From assembly GCA_029432815.1 (NCBI GenBank), contig JAROBA010000020.1, positions 40,248-104,247 of the forward strand: DNA of 64,000 nucleotides. Direction: 5' to 3'. The DNA comes from Pontiellaceae bacterium B1224 (lineage in GTDB: Bacteria > Verrucomicrobiota > Kiritimatiellia > Kiritimatiellales > Pontiellaceae). The translations under genes and the position numbers were made by a program. Under the pieces are notes generated by a model. The model was not told where the DNA came from and ran no database searches. It saw only the letters and a list, made by a program, of their open reading frames with translations. Shown here piece after piece: positions 9,024 through 16,804 of this stretch (the first letter of the stretch is position 1; each line of letters opens with the position of its first letter).

Positions 9024-9404
9024 TTATTCCGGGGCCGTGCCGCCGGATGATTCGTCCAGCTGGCGGGCAACCGACCGAAGCGCTTCTTCGATGCCCAAAT
9101 GAGCAAAGTCATCCACGGGTTCGACGCCGATGGCATTGAGTTTTGCAATCGGTCCATCCCCAATTCGGGCCACAAAGACCCAGTGACAATCCGTTAGTGT
9201 TTGCAGAATTTTCTGCATGGCCGAGGAATCGCCTGATCCGCCTTGGCAGTAATGATCGACGTCCCGTTTTTCCAGCAAGGCAAATTGATCGCCGCGCAGC
9301 TCATAGATCCAAAAGGTCTTAGCGTGGCCAAAATGCAGGTTGATGGAAATGCCGTCTTTGGTGGCAACGGCCGCGCGTATCGGTTTTGTTTTTTTCAGTT
9401 CCAT
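9024..9404 (-). CDS. NifX/NifB-type dinitrogenase iron-molybdenum cofactor family protein
   Basis: 126 residues from the ATG at 9404 (MELKKTKPIRAAVATKDG). It has the family's DGISINLHFGHAKTFWIYEL, where the His-Phe-Gly-His loop binds metal cofactors in NifX/NafY relatives, and the late VFVARIGDGPIAKL segment. Stand-alone members bind or insert Fe-S or Mo clusters, and many occur outside nitrogen-fixation loci; nothing else here suggests nitrogen fixation. It is the last gene of a leftward set with the MerT-like and ArsP-like genes. Twelve extra upstream codons are in frame but look non-coding. Confidence 0.75.
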   Translation of the reverse strand: MELKKTKPIRAAVATKDGISINLHFGHAKTFWIYELRGDQFALLEKRDVDHYCQGGSGDSSAMQKILQTLTDCHWVFVARIGDGPIAKLNAIGVEPVDDFAHLGIEEALRSVARQLDESSGGTAPE

Positions 9405-9461
9405 GGCGCAAGATGTAGTGAAAGACCGGAGGGGTGTCAAGAAGGGGGAGGCCGGGTTGTT

Positions 9462-9893
9462 TTATTCTTTCCCGTCGGGTCCCGGCTGAAAAAAAGCCGG
9501 ACACGTTGGAAGCTGGGTTGGTGCGGCGCAGGAGGGCGTGCCCGCGGTTTCGGCCGGCATGGATTTAATTTTGCCAACCATCATTAATCCGCCGAAAACC
9601 ACCAGCATGGACCAGAGCACAATGCGGGTTCTGGTTCGCGAGCCGCAGCATTTGGCATTTTTCGGTAAAGGCCGGTAGGCTTTATAAAACTCGAAGGCCA
9701 GGGAGAGCGCCGCCAGTGAAATCAGCCAGGGCTGCAGCGGTTTGATGAAGGAAACAAATCCGCTGCCGACGCCCAGTACGGCGAGCAGCGCAGCGATGGC
9801 GGGAAATGCACAACTGGAGACAAACCCCAATAGAGCGAGCAGTACGCTGCCGATGGTGACCCAGATGCTGTAAGAGGAGGTTTTGTTTTTCAT
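9462..9893 (-). CDS. Small MerT/MerC-like membrane protein with Cys-rich C-terminus
   Basis: 143 residues with three or four hydrophobic segments. VSSCAFPAIAALLAVLGVGSG in the second segment resembles MerT-type mercuric transporters but has one Cys instead of the usual Cys-Cys pair. KCCGSRTRTR follows the third segment, and the tail contains PSCAAPTQLPTCP. The thiols suggest handling of a soft metal or metalloid. It sits between the NifX-like gene and the permease and is probably co-transcribed with both under the nearby ArsR. The family call is by resemblance only. Confidence 0.55.
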   Translation of the reverse strand: MKNKTSSYSIWVTIGSVLLALLGFVSSCAFPAIAALLAVLGVGSGFVSFIKPLQPWLISLAALSLAFEFYKAYRPLPKNAKCCGSRTRTRIVLWSMLVVFGGLMMVGKIKSMPAETAGTPSCAAPTQLPTCPAFFQPGPDGKE

Positions 9894-9908
9894 AGATATT
9901 TCCTTTGG

Positions 9909-10967
9909 TTAGAGAAAGACCGGCAGCAGATAGCCGGCAAGAATGGCCATGGTGAAGACGACCATCAGGAAGGCCGCGATGATTTGGTTCCTGAAAAGTG
10001 ATTTCAGCAGCACAACTTCGGTCAGGCTGGCTCCGGCGCTTCCGATGATAAAGGCGATTACGGTTCCGAGGCTCATCCCTTTTTCCACGAGTCCGAGACT
10101 GATGGGTATGACGGCTTCGGCGCGGATATAGAGCGGAACGCCGACAATCGCCGCCACGGGTACGGCCAGCGGGCTGTTGCCTCCGGCGTGTTGGCTGATA
10201 AAGGAATCGGGAACGAAGCCATAGATCATGCTGCCGATGATCACTCCGCCCAGCATGAACCAAAAGGCGCCTTTAAAGTCGGAGACCGCCTGCGTCCACG
10301 CCTTTCGGCAGTTTGTGCCCCATGTTGCCGATGGTGCGTTCGCCGCCGGTGGTTCGCAGCAGGAGCTGTTTTCTTCGGGGGATTCGGTGCAGCACGGGGC
10401 ATCCGGCACGGTGCTGAGCGGGAGGATATATTTTTTGAAGCCCAGTTTTTCCAGGATCAGACCTGCAATAATGGAAAATCCCATCGCGACGGCAAAATAA
10501 TATGCGGCCACTTTCGGGCCGAAGCTGATGAAGAACAGGCCGATGATGATGGGGTTCAGAAGTGGGCTGGCCAGTAGAAAAACAATGATGCCACCAAAGC
10601 CGGCTCCGGCGCGGATCAGCCCTTTCAGAAACGGTATGGTCGAGCAGGAACAGAACGGTGTGATGGCTCCGAGCAGCGCCGCCATCAGATAGCCGCGTTT
10701 TTTATCAAGCATGCGCTGAATTTTTTCGGGAGGAACATAACTTTGCAGAAGGCCGATAAAAAAGCTGATCAGCACAAACAGCAGCGTCAGCTCGACGAAG
10801 ATAAAAATAAACGTCGCCAGCGCTTTTGAAATACCGGCCGTTAGTTCGGGGGACAGCCATGTATCGAGTCCGGAGAACGCCTGGCTTATGATTTCATAAA
10901 GCCATTCGCTCACTCCGTCGGTCCCGTCGCGGCCGGCTGCTGTTGCTGTTTCCTCGGTGATATTCAT
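9909..10967 (-). CDS. arsP: ArsP-type permease (DUF318/UPF0718 family)
   Basis: 352 residues with eight or more hydrophobic helices. The family hallmark PFCSCSTIPFLKG is at about residues 104-116, and a second Gly-rich half carries VPLYIRAEAVIPI. Between the halves lies a cytoplasmic linker with two Cys-Cys pairs (APCCTESPEENSSCCEPP), a likely metalloid site. Members include the trivalent organoarsenical exporter ArsP and permeases in Hg/As/Se loci. It is divergent from an arsR-type gene whose operators lie in the shared 166-base gap, so repression by that ArsR is likely. The substrate class is inferred from context. Confidence 0.75.
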   Translation of the reverse strand: MNITEETATAAGRDGTDGVSEWLYEIISQAFSGLDTWLSPELTAGISKALATFIFIFVELTLLFVLISFFIGLLQSYVPPEKIQRMLDKKRGYLMAALLGAITPFCSCSTIPFLKGLIRAGAGFGGIIVFLLASPLLNPIIIGLFFISFGPKVAAYYFAVAMGFSIIAGLILEKLGFKKYILPLSTVPDAPCCTESPEENSSCCEPPAANAPSATWGTNCRKAWTQAVSDFKGAFWFMLGGVIIGSMIYGFVPDSFISQHAGGNSPLAVPVAAIVGVPLYIRAEAVIPISLGLVEKGMSLGTVIAFIIGSAGASLTEVVLLKSLFRNQIIAAFLMVVFTMAILAGYLLPVFL

Positions 10968-11036
10968 GGTTGATACGTTATTTTTCCGGGTGATTCATTC
11001 GCGGCGAACCTGCAATGCAGTTGACTTTCCAAACTG

Positions 11037-11104
11037 ATATTTCTACTTTTGTGGAAATATAAATATCCATGTTGAAATGCGTCGTCAAACTATATTTCTA
11101 GAAA
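11037..11104. promoter_or_regulatory. Divergent promoter with two ArsR-type inverted repeats
   Basis: In the gap between arsP (leftward) and arsR (rightward), an inverted repeat ATATTTC-N10-GAAATAT spans 11037-11060 and the palindrome TTTCTAGAAA lies at 11095-11104 inside ATATTTCTAGAAAC. Both share the half-site ATATTTCTA, and the segment is far richer in A and T than the flanking genes. One operator faces each gene, suggesting that the adjacent ArsR controls both. Confidence 0.6.
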
Positions 11105-11133
11105 CATGGAATTAAAGAGGGAGAGGGGCAATC

Positions 11134-11436
11134 ATGCAGATTAAGGACGCGGCCAAGCAGATGGCGGAATTGGGGCATACAACACGCCTGTCGATTTTCA
11201 GGTATCTGGTCAAAGGCGGGCGGCAGGGCGTGCCGGTCGGTGACATCCAGGCGGAACTGAATATCCCGGGTTCGACGTTATCACACCATATCAGCCGACT
11301 CGTGGCCGTCGGCCTGGTCATACAGTGCCGGAAGGGCCGAACGCTGTATTGTGCGCCGCAGTACAGCAAGCTGGATGAACTGATCGATTTCCTCAAAGAC
11401 GAATGCTGTATCCACGAAACCGCTGCAGAAGATTAG
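11134..11436 (+). CDS. ArsR/SmtB-family metalloregulator
   Basis: 100 residues forming a winged helix (recognition helix region GSTLSHHISRLVAVGLV, wing RKGRTLYCAP). It lacks the ELCxC metal site of classical ArsR and has CRKG and a C-terminal DECCIHE instead, so the inducer may be bound at the C-terminal Cys pair. A strong ribosome-binding site (GGGAGAGGGG) precedes the ATG. It is divergent from the ArsP-type permease and probably represses it and itself. Confidence 0.85.
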   Translation: MQIKDAAKQMAELGHTTRLSIFRYLVKGGRQGVPVGDIQAELNIPGSTLSHHISRLVAVGLVIQCRKGRTLYCAPQYSKLDELIDFLKDECCIHETAAED

Positions 11437-11555
11437 TGCCGCAGTTTTACAGATCGCCAATCTCATCCACATCGTGCCGCACGTTGTAAGCGGATTTTTT
11501 TGACCGAACGACTTATTGTTAAAGCCGTTCTGTTATCCATCGTCCTGTTTAAAGT

Positions 11556-11593
11556 TGGAGGGACGACAGCCTTGGCGTCCGCCGCACGAACAG
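11556..11593 (+). repeat. GGAG-headed REP-like hairpin, degenerate copy
   Basis: TTGGAGGGACG followed by CTTGGCGTCCGCCGCACGAACAG. It shares the GGAGGGA head and the GGCGTCCGCCGCACGAACAG tail with the copy near 20,018, but the hairpin arms are reduced to GGACG/CGTCC. The partner repeat is missing. Confidence 0.6.
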
Positions 11594-11646
11594 GTCCGAT
11601 CGCCGTAGCCACGGGGCTATCAAAGCATCGCTAACACAATTTTAAT

Positions 11647-11676
11647 TTGACAATTAGCTAAATGACTAACTATAAA
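11647..11676 (+). promoter_or_regulatory. Strong sigma70-type promoter of arsR (copy 1) with ArsR operator in the spacer
   Basis: TTGACA at 11647-11652, an 18-base spacer ATTAGCTAAATGACTAAC and TATAAA at 11671-11676. The spacer carries TTAG/CTAA half-sites, and GCTAAC recurs just upstream (11630-11635), so a repressor bound here would block RNA polymerase. The same layout precedes the second arsR at 16,768. Only seven bases separate the -10 box from the arsR ATG. Confidence 0.75.
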
Positions 11677-11683
11677 GATGGCC

Positions 11684-12055
11684 ATGGAAACCACTTTGGA
11701 AATTTTAAAGGCGCTTTCGGATAAAAACCGGGCACGGGTGGTGGCGGCGCTGCGGCGGTTTGATGAGCTGTGTGCCTGCCAGATTACGGAGGTGCTGCAG
11801 GTGAAAGGGGCGACGGTTTCGCGCCATATGGCCATTCTGCAGAATGCGGGATTGGTTGAAAGCCGGAAGGATGGCCGCTGGGTTTATTACAAACTTCGGA
11901 AACCGGCGGGATCTGAGCCGCTTTTCCAATGGTTGGAAAAAGCACTCGCCGGTGAAGAGATCGAGGCGGATTTCCAGGCTCTGGAAAAAATCGAGGCTAT
12001 CACCCGCGAGGATTTATGCCGTATGCAGCGCGGCGAGGATTGCTGCCCGAAATAA
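11684..12055 (+). CDS. arsR: ArsR arsenite-responsive repressor (copy 1)
   Basis: 123 residues from ATG 11684. An in-frame ATG at 11678 would fall upstream of the expected transcription start, so it is not used. Winged-helix fold with the classical As(III) site ELCACQ on helix 3 and SRHMAILQNAGLVESRKDGRWVYY as recognition helix and wing; the C-terminus has DCCPK. About 85% identical by eye to the product at 16,805. The mRNA is probably leaderless. It leads the module acr3-arsD-ccdA-arsA. Two TTCCA-N5-TGGAA palindromes lie in its 3' part, both read as Phe-Gln-x-Leu-Glu. Confidence 0.92.
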   Translation: METTLEILKALSDKNRARVVAALRRFDELCACQITEVLQVKGATVSRHMAILQNAGLVESRKDGRWVYYKLRKPAGSEPLFQWLEKALAGEEIEADFQALEKIEAITREDLCRMQRGEDCCPK

Positions 12056-12060
12056 ACAAA

Positions 12061-12113
12061 CTGGAGGGTCACTGTCCTCAGTGACCGGGATAGCGAGGAC
12101 GCTGTCCTTCCAG
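12061..12113 (+). repeat. Paired GGAG-headed REP-like element between arsR and acr3
   Basis: Starts CTGGAGGG and ends TTCCAG. The first hairpin is GGTCACTGTCCTCAGTGACC (12067-12086), with perfect 8-bp arms and loop TCCT. The second is AGCG-AGGA-CGCT. The loops TCCT and AGGA are complementary, as expected for two inverted copies. The related element after the second arsR (17,182) keeps the first hairpin through a compensatory change. Confidence 0.75.
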
Positions 12114-12128
12114 AAAAAAGGAAAAGAG

Positions 12129-13172
12129 ATGAGCGAAAAAAATACAGGCATCAGTTTTTTTGAAAAGTACCTCACGGTATGGGTGGCGCTGTGCATGGTG
12201 GCCGGCATTCTGATCGGTCGCTTCCTGCCGGCGATCCCGGAGTTTCTGGGCAAACTCGAATACGCCAATGTGTCGATTCCGGTGGCGGTGCTGATCTGGA
12301 TCATGATTTATCCGATGATGATGAAGGTCAACTTCAAGAGCGTAAAGCGCGTGGGTGAAAATCCGCAGGGCTTGTACCTGACGTGGGTCGTGAATTGGTT
12401 GATCAAACCGTTCACCATGTTCGGCATCGCGTGGCTGTTCTTTTATGTGATTTTCAAAAGCCTGATTCCGCCGGATCTGGCGAAGGACTATCTCGCCGGG
12501 GCGGTGCTGCTCGGGGCCGCGCCCTGCACGGCGATGGTGTTTGTGTGGAGTCATCTGACGAAGGGAAATCCGGCTTACACAGTGGTGCAGGTGGCAACGA
12601 ACGATCTGATCATTCTGGTGGCCTTTGTGCCGATTGTAAAATTCCTGCTCGGCATCAGCAATGTGCACGTTCCGTGGGACACGCTCATTCTCTCTGTGGT
12701 GCTGTTTGTGGTGGTTCCGCTGACGGCCGGCGCATTGACGCGTGGGCATATGATTAAAACGAAGGGGCAGGACTACTTCGAAAACACCTTTCTTCCAAAG
12801 TTTGGAAACACGACCATTACCGGCCTGCTGTTGACGCTCGTCATCATCTTTTCCTTCCAGGGCGATGTGATCATTGCAAACCCCGTGCATATCGGCCTCA
12901 TTGCGGTGCCCTTGATTTTGCAGACGGTGCTGATTTTCTTCATCGCCTATCTGGGGGCCAAGGCCATGAAGCTTCCGTTCAACGTGGCGGCACCGGCGGG
13001 CATGATCGGCGCGTCGAACTTTTTTGAACTGTCGGTGGCCGTGGCGATTGCGCTGTTCGGCACCAGCTCGCCCGTTGCACTGGCTACGATTGTCGGGGTG
13101 CTGGTGGAAGTTCCGGTGATGCTGGCCCTCGTCGGTTTCGCCAACCGCACCCAGAGTTGGTTCAGGAATTAG
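12129..13172 (+). CDS. acr3: Acr3-type arsenite efflux permease
   Basis: 347 residues from the ATG at 12129, ten predicted helices. It shows Acr3 (BART superfamily) signatures: the conserved GAAPCTAMVFVWSHL with its essential Cys in TM4, and AAPAGMIGASNFFELSVA in the second half. It exports As(OH)3 using the membrane potential, here probably with ArsA as ATPase partner and ArsD as chaperone. An open frame from 11844 runs into it but overlaps arsR and is not coding. GGAAAAGAG precedes the start. Confidence 0.93.
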   Translation: MSEKNTGISFFEKYLTVWVALCMVAGILIGRFLPAIPEFLGKLEYANVSIPVAVLIWIMIYPMMMKVNFKSVKRVGENPQGLYLTWVVNWLIKPFTMFGIAWLFFYVIFKSLIPPDLAKDYLAGAVLLGAAPCTAMVFVWSHLTKGNPAYTVVQVATNDLIILVAFVPIVKFLLGISNVHVPWDTLILSVVLFVVVPLTAGALTRGHMIKTKGQDYFENTFLPKFGNTTITGLLLTLVIIFSFQGDVIIANPVHIGLIAVPLILQTVLIFFIAYLGAKAMKLPFNVAAPAGMIGASNFFELSVAVAIALFGTSSPVALATIVGVLVEVPVMLALVGFANRTQSWFRN

Positions 13173-13206
13173 CCCGAAGGCCCCTCAACTTCACGATGAA
13201 AAATAA

Positions 13207-13272
13207 TTAACCCTTAAAACACGAAATACACAAAATATCCGCAGTGAGTTTCGCATGGTTCGTATATTTCGT
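13207..13272. repeat. AT-rich inverted repeat ACGAAATA ... TATTTCGT
   Basis: CACGAAATAC near 13211 and TATATTTCGTG near 13263 form arms of about nine bases around a 40-base loop. Spacers carrying CACGAAATACAC-like units recur in many bacterial genomes. It lies between acr3 and the arsD fusion and may be an mRNA structure or a dispersed repeat; no promoter is evident. Confidence 0.4.
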
Positions 13273-13289
13273 GATTGGAGATACCAAGT

Positions 13290-14234
13290 ATGAAAACACT
13301 GAAAATATATGATCCGGCGATGTGCTGTTCCAGCGGCGTATGTGGAACCGATGTCGATACCGAGCTGGTGCAGTTTGCCAATCTGCTGAAAAGCCTCGAT
13401 TCAAATCTGGTTAAGGTCGAGCGGTATAATCTGTCGCAGGAACCGGCGGCCTTTGTTGCGGAACCACTGGTTAAAGAGACGCTTGCCCAGGAAGGGAACG
13501 GGTGTCTGCCGCTGATTCTGGTTGATGGCGAACTGATCAGCAAAGGAAAATATCCGGCCGGAACGGAGCTGATGCAGTGGCTGGGGCTGGATGTTAAAGC
13601 GACTCCGGAGGAGGTGACACCTTCAGAAAACACTGATTCCGATTGTGGTGCAGGTTGTGACTGCAACAGTCCTTCGCCCGAGAATAAAAAGGTGAAAACG
13701 ATTGCGAGTTCGCTGGTTCTGGTTGCCGTGCTCGGCATTCTCGGCTTCAAGGTGGTTCAAGCGGAACCGGCTGCGGAAACTGACGTTTCGACGGACACCA
13801 CGGCCGCGTTCGCCGTTGGGCAAATCGCTGCAGTACCCGCGCCGCCAGAACCATCGGCTTCCAGCATGCAGGCTCTCAAAACCTTGAACGATTTGAACAC
13901 GGTTGCTCTTAGCTATGATGCCGTTCTTGTCTTTATTCCAGCCGCTGGAAATGCGGACCTTCCGGAAGCAACCACCACGGCAATAGAGACGACCCGGGAA
14001 ACGCTGAAAAAGAGCAATCTGGAACTGGGAATGTTCACGCTCCCCGAAAGTGCCGAAGATTATGCAGCGATTGCGGAGCAGGCTAATCCGCCGTCCATTC
14101 TTATGGCCGTAAAGGGCGGGGGTATGTTGATGATTCCCGCTGAAACCACCGAGTCGCAACTCCTGCAGGCGTTCATGGCGGCTTCCACCAGTGGCGGTTG
14201 CGGTGCGGGCTGCGGTCCTTCCGGATGTATGTAA
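13290..14234 (+). CDS. arsD: ArsD arsenic metallochaperone fused to a membrane-anchored thioredoxin-fold-like domain
   Basis: 314 residues from ATG 13290 (TTGGAG upstream). Residues 1-110 are ArsD: IYDPAMCCSSGVCG places Cys12, Cys13 and Cys18 at the As(III)-binding positions, and GCLPLILVDGELISKGKYP follows. Ordinary ArsD is about 110-120 residues. Here a Cys-rich link (CGAGCDC), a basic stretch, a hydrophobic helix (about 137-155) and a roughly 130-residue domain follow. That domain has a thioredoxin-like pattern (AVLVFIPA, then NPPSILMAVKGGGM) without CxxC and ends CGAGCGPSGCM. The second domain should be periplasmic. It lies next to a CcdA-like gene, suggesting thiol redox control. The C-terminal fold is inferred. 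Confidence 0.82.
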   Translation: MKTLKIYDPAMCCSSGVCGTDVDTELVQFANLLKSLDSNLVKVERYNLSQEPAAFVAEPLVKETLAQEGNGCLPLILVDGELISKGKYPAGTELMQWLGLDVKATPEEVTPSENTDSDCGAGCDCNSPSPENKKVKTIASSLVLVAVLGILGFKVVQAEPAAETDVSTDTTAAFAVGQIAAVPAPPEPSASSMQALKTLNDLNTVALSYDAVLVFIPAAGNADLPEATTTAIETTRETLKKSNLELGMFTLPESAEDYAAIAEQANPPSILMAVKGGGMLMIPAETTESQLLQAFMAASTSGGCGAGCGPSGCM

Positions 14235-14255
14235 TTAAACGGATAGGAATTCGCT

Positions 14256-14951
14256 ATGCTTGAGTATGTAACGACGACGCTGCAAGAGGTGGCAACGAGC
14301 CCGGTGGGGCTCTTCTTTGCCCTGCTGCTGGGATTGGTCAGCGCGATGACCAGTGCCTGCTGCACCTTGCCGGCACTGGGCATTCTGGTGGGCTATTCCG
14401 GAGCGCAGTCCAGTGGCGACAAAAAAACCGCCAGCCAAACGGCCTTCTTTTTCACCCTGGGAATGATTCTTTCGCTGATGATTATCGGCGGGATTGCCGG
14501 GTTTGTTGGCCAGACCGCTCAAGCGGAACTGGGGGAATACTGGAAACTGTTCGCGGGCATCACGGCGATTTTCTTAGGGATGGCCTCGCTGAACCTGCTC
14601 CCCTTCAAACTTTCTTTCGGCCTGTTTTCCGGGGTTAAGGAACGGATCGGCCGCTCCGGTGTTTTGATTGCGGGGTTGGTGCTGGGGGGAATTGTTGCCG
14701 CCAGTTCATTACCGTGCAATCCGGGAATTTTCATTGTTATTGGCGCCTCCATTCTTCAAGGAAAAATACTCTGGGCGACGCTGATGCTCACGATGTTTGC
14801 GATTGGTTTCAGCTTACCGCTGGGCGCGATGCTGCTGGGAATTTCATTCAGTAAAATCACCCTCGCCGCCCGGGGATTTGATGTGGCGATCCGCTGGGTT
14901 GCCGGCAGCATTCTGCTTCTTGCAGGATTCTATTTTCTACTTAAATTTTAA
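14256..14951 (+). CDS. CcdA/DsbD-like membrane thiol-electron transporter in the ars operon
   Basis: 231 residues, six predicted helices. The cysteines lie in TSACCTLPALG (first half) and SSLPCNPGIF (second half), the two CcdA/DsbD positions. It differs clearly from the CcdA at 8,188. It sits between the arsD fusion and arsA with short gaps (21 and 16 bases), so it is probably co-transcribed. A plausible role is delivering electrons to the Cys-rich periplasmic domain encoded just upstream; this is inferred from position. Confidence 0.78.
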   Translation: MLEYVTTTLQEVATSPVGLFFALLLGLVSAMTSACCTLPALGILVGYSGAQSSGDKKTASQTAFFFTLGMILSLMIIGGIAGFVGQTAQAELGEYWKLFAGITAIFLGMASLNLLPFKLSFGLFSGVKERIGRSGVLIAGLVLGGIVAASSLPCNPGIFIVIGASILQGKILWATLMLTMFAIGFSLPLGAMLLGISFSKITLAARGFDVAIRWVAGSILLLAGFYFLLKF

Positions 14952-14967
14952 CGACCTGGAAGTACCC

Positions 14968-16755
14968 ATGAAAAAATTTCTGAATAAAGCGACACGGTTT
15001 CTGTTTTTCACCGGCAAGGGCGGGGTGGGTAAAACCTCGATGTCCTGCGCGGTGTCGGTGGGGCTGGCGCAAGCCGGCAAAAAGGTGCTGCTCATCAGTA
15101 CCGATCCCGCCTCGAATCTGCACGAAGTGCTCGACACCGACCTCGGTTCCAAGCCAGTGGCGGTGAACGGCGTGCCGGGACTCGACGCCATGAACATTAA
15201 TCCGATGGTCGCTGCCGAAGAATATCGCGAGCGTATGGTCGGTCCCTATCGCGGGGTGCTGCCGGACGAAGCCGTCCAGCAGATGGAAGAGCAGCTCTCC
15301 GGCGCGTGCACCGTTGAGATCGCGGGCTTTAATGAATTCTCTAAAATGATCGGCGATGAAAAAATGATCGGCGACTACGACCATATCGTGCTGGACACTG
15401 CGCCGACCGGTCACACGCTGCGTCTGCTGAATCTGCCGTCCGCCTGGAACGACTTTATCGCCGGCAACGAAACCGGCTCCTCCTGCCTCGGCCCGGTCGC
15501 TGGACTGGCCGATCAAAAGGCGCTGTATGAGCAGGTGGTGAATGCGCTGAAAAATCCGGAGCAGACTCTGCTGGCTTTGGTGGCCCGCGCCGAGCCGATG
15601 AGTTTGGCCGAAGCCGCGCGCGCCAGTGCCGAACTCGCGGAGCTCGGGTTGACCAATCAGCATCTGATTTTGAACGGAGTGTATTCCAACGAAACATCCG
15701 ATAAAATCGGGCAGGCGTTTGCGGAAAAATCTGCCAAGGCGATTGAGGGCATGCCCGCCATTTTCCAATCCTTGGAAAAAACCGAGGTGCCGTTCCGTCC
15801 GCATGGTGTGATGGGGATCGATGCCCTGAAAGCCGTGGCGAACGGCGAGGCTGATCCGGCGTGGCAGGATGCGCCCGATGCGCTGAACGATGCGCTTTTC
15901 CAAACCATGGAAAACGTCAGCGAATGGGACGCGCTTTTCCAATCATTGGAAAAACAGGGGCATGGCGTGATTATGACGATGGGCAAGGGCGGCGTGGGTA
16001 AAACCGTGATGGCCTCAACCATTGCGGCCGAGCTGGCGCGGCGCGGTCACTCCGTTCTGCTTTCCACCACCGATCCGGCGTCGCACGTGGCGGAAACGAT
16101 CGGCGGCGGGCTGGAAAACCTGCAGGTCGATCGGATTGATCCGAAGGTCGAAACCGAAAAATACTGCGCCGATATCCTGGCCAAAAATGAAGGTAAATTA
16201 TCGCCGGACGATTTGAGTCTGTTGGAGGAGGAACTGCGCTCGCCGTGCATTGAAGAGATTGCGGTCTTCCAGGCGTTTGCCAAAACGGTGGCGCGTGGCT
16301 CGGATCAGTTTATCGTGCTCGATACCGCGCCGACCGGGCATACGCTGTTGCTGCTCGATTCGACGGAGGCATATCACCGCGAAGTTGCAAAATCGGCCGA
16401 CGATATTCCGAGCGAAGTGAAAGATCTGCTGCCGCGTATCCGTGACCCGGAATTCACGAAGGTCTTGATTGTGGCGCTGCCCGAGGCGACGCCGACACAC
16501 GAGGCGGCGGATTTGCAGCGCGACCTGCGCCGTGCCAACATTGAGCCTTTCGGCTGGATCATCAATCGCAGCTTTGCGGTTTCCGGAACCAGCGACCCGG
16601 TCCTCTGCGCCAAAGGTCTGCACGAAACCGACTACATCCGCGAAATCGCCAGCGGCCTTTCAACAAAGCAGACAGTGATTTCGCCGTGGATTGGTGAGGA
16701 GCTGAACCGCCCGGAAAGTTTGAAGAAACTGGCAGAGCGTGCGGTGATCCGCTAA
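14968..16755 (+). CDS. arsA: ArsA arsenite-stimulated ATPase
   Basis: 595 residues from ATG 14968, two homologous ATPase halves as in plasmid R773 ArsA. Each half has a deviant Walker A motif GKGGVGKT (about residues 14 and 336) and a DTAPTGHT signature. The three metalloid-binding cysteines are all present: SGACTVEIAGF, SSCLGPVAGL and RSPCIEEIAVF. It drives arsenite efflux with the permease, probably Acr3 here, and receives As(III) from ArsD. The linker between halves (about 265-330) is unusual: three TTCCA-N5-TGGAA palindromes all read in frame as Phe-Gln-x-(Leu/Met)-Glu. Confidence 0.95.
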   Translation: MKKFLNKATRFLFFTGKGGVGKTSMSCAVSVGLAQAGKKVLLISTDPASNLHEVLDTDLGSKPVAVNGVPGLDAMNINPMVAAEEYRERMVGPYRGVLPDEAVQQMEEQLSGACTVEIAGFNEFSKMIGDEKMIGDYDHIVLDTAPTGHTLRLLNLPSAWNDFIAGNETGSSCLGPVAGLADQKALYEQVVNALKNPEQTLLALVARAEPMSLAEAARASAELAELGLTNQHLILNGVYSNETSDKIGQAFAEKSAKAIEGMPAIFQSLEKTEVPFRPHGVMGIDALKAVANGEADPAWQDAPDALNDALFQTMENVSEWDALFQSLEKQGHGVIMTMGKGGVGKTVMASTIAAELARRGHSVLLSTTDPASHVAETIGGGLENLQVDRIDPKVETEKYCADILAKNEGKLSPDDLSLLEEELRSPCIEEIAVFQAFAKTVARGSDQFIVLDTAPTGHTLLLLDSTEAYHREVAKSADDIPSEVKDLLPRIRDPEFTKVLIVALPEATPTHEAADLQRDLRRANIEPFGWIINRSFAVSGTSDPVLCAKGLHETDYIREIASGLSTKQTVISPWIGEELNRPESLKKLAERAVIR

Positions 16756-16767
16756 CACAATTCTAAT

Positions 16768-16797
16768 TTGACAATTAGCGAGATGGCTAACTATAAA
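16768..16797 (+). promoter_or_regulatory. Promoter of arsR (copy 2) with ArsR operator in the spacer
   Basis: TTGACA at 16768-16773, an 18-base spacer and TATAAA at 16792-16797. The spacer contains TTAGC-GAGATG-GCTAA, a perfect 5-bp inverted repeat, and GCTAACACAATT lies upstream as in copy 1. Seven bases separate the -10 box from the ATG. It begins immediately after the arsA stop codon. Confidence 0.75.
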
Positions 16798-16804
16798 AGG
16801 GCCC

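Noticed and set aside
9024..9404. Evidence for nitrogen fixation
   Set aside because: A single NifX-like gene with no other nif gene is not enough; the family is widespread in non-fixers.
11844..12128. N-terminal extension of acr3 starting inside arsR
   Set aside because: The added residues come from arsR and the hairpin element in another frame; the Acr3 family starts at MSEKNTG (12129).
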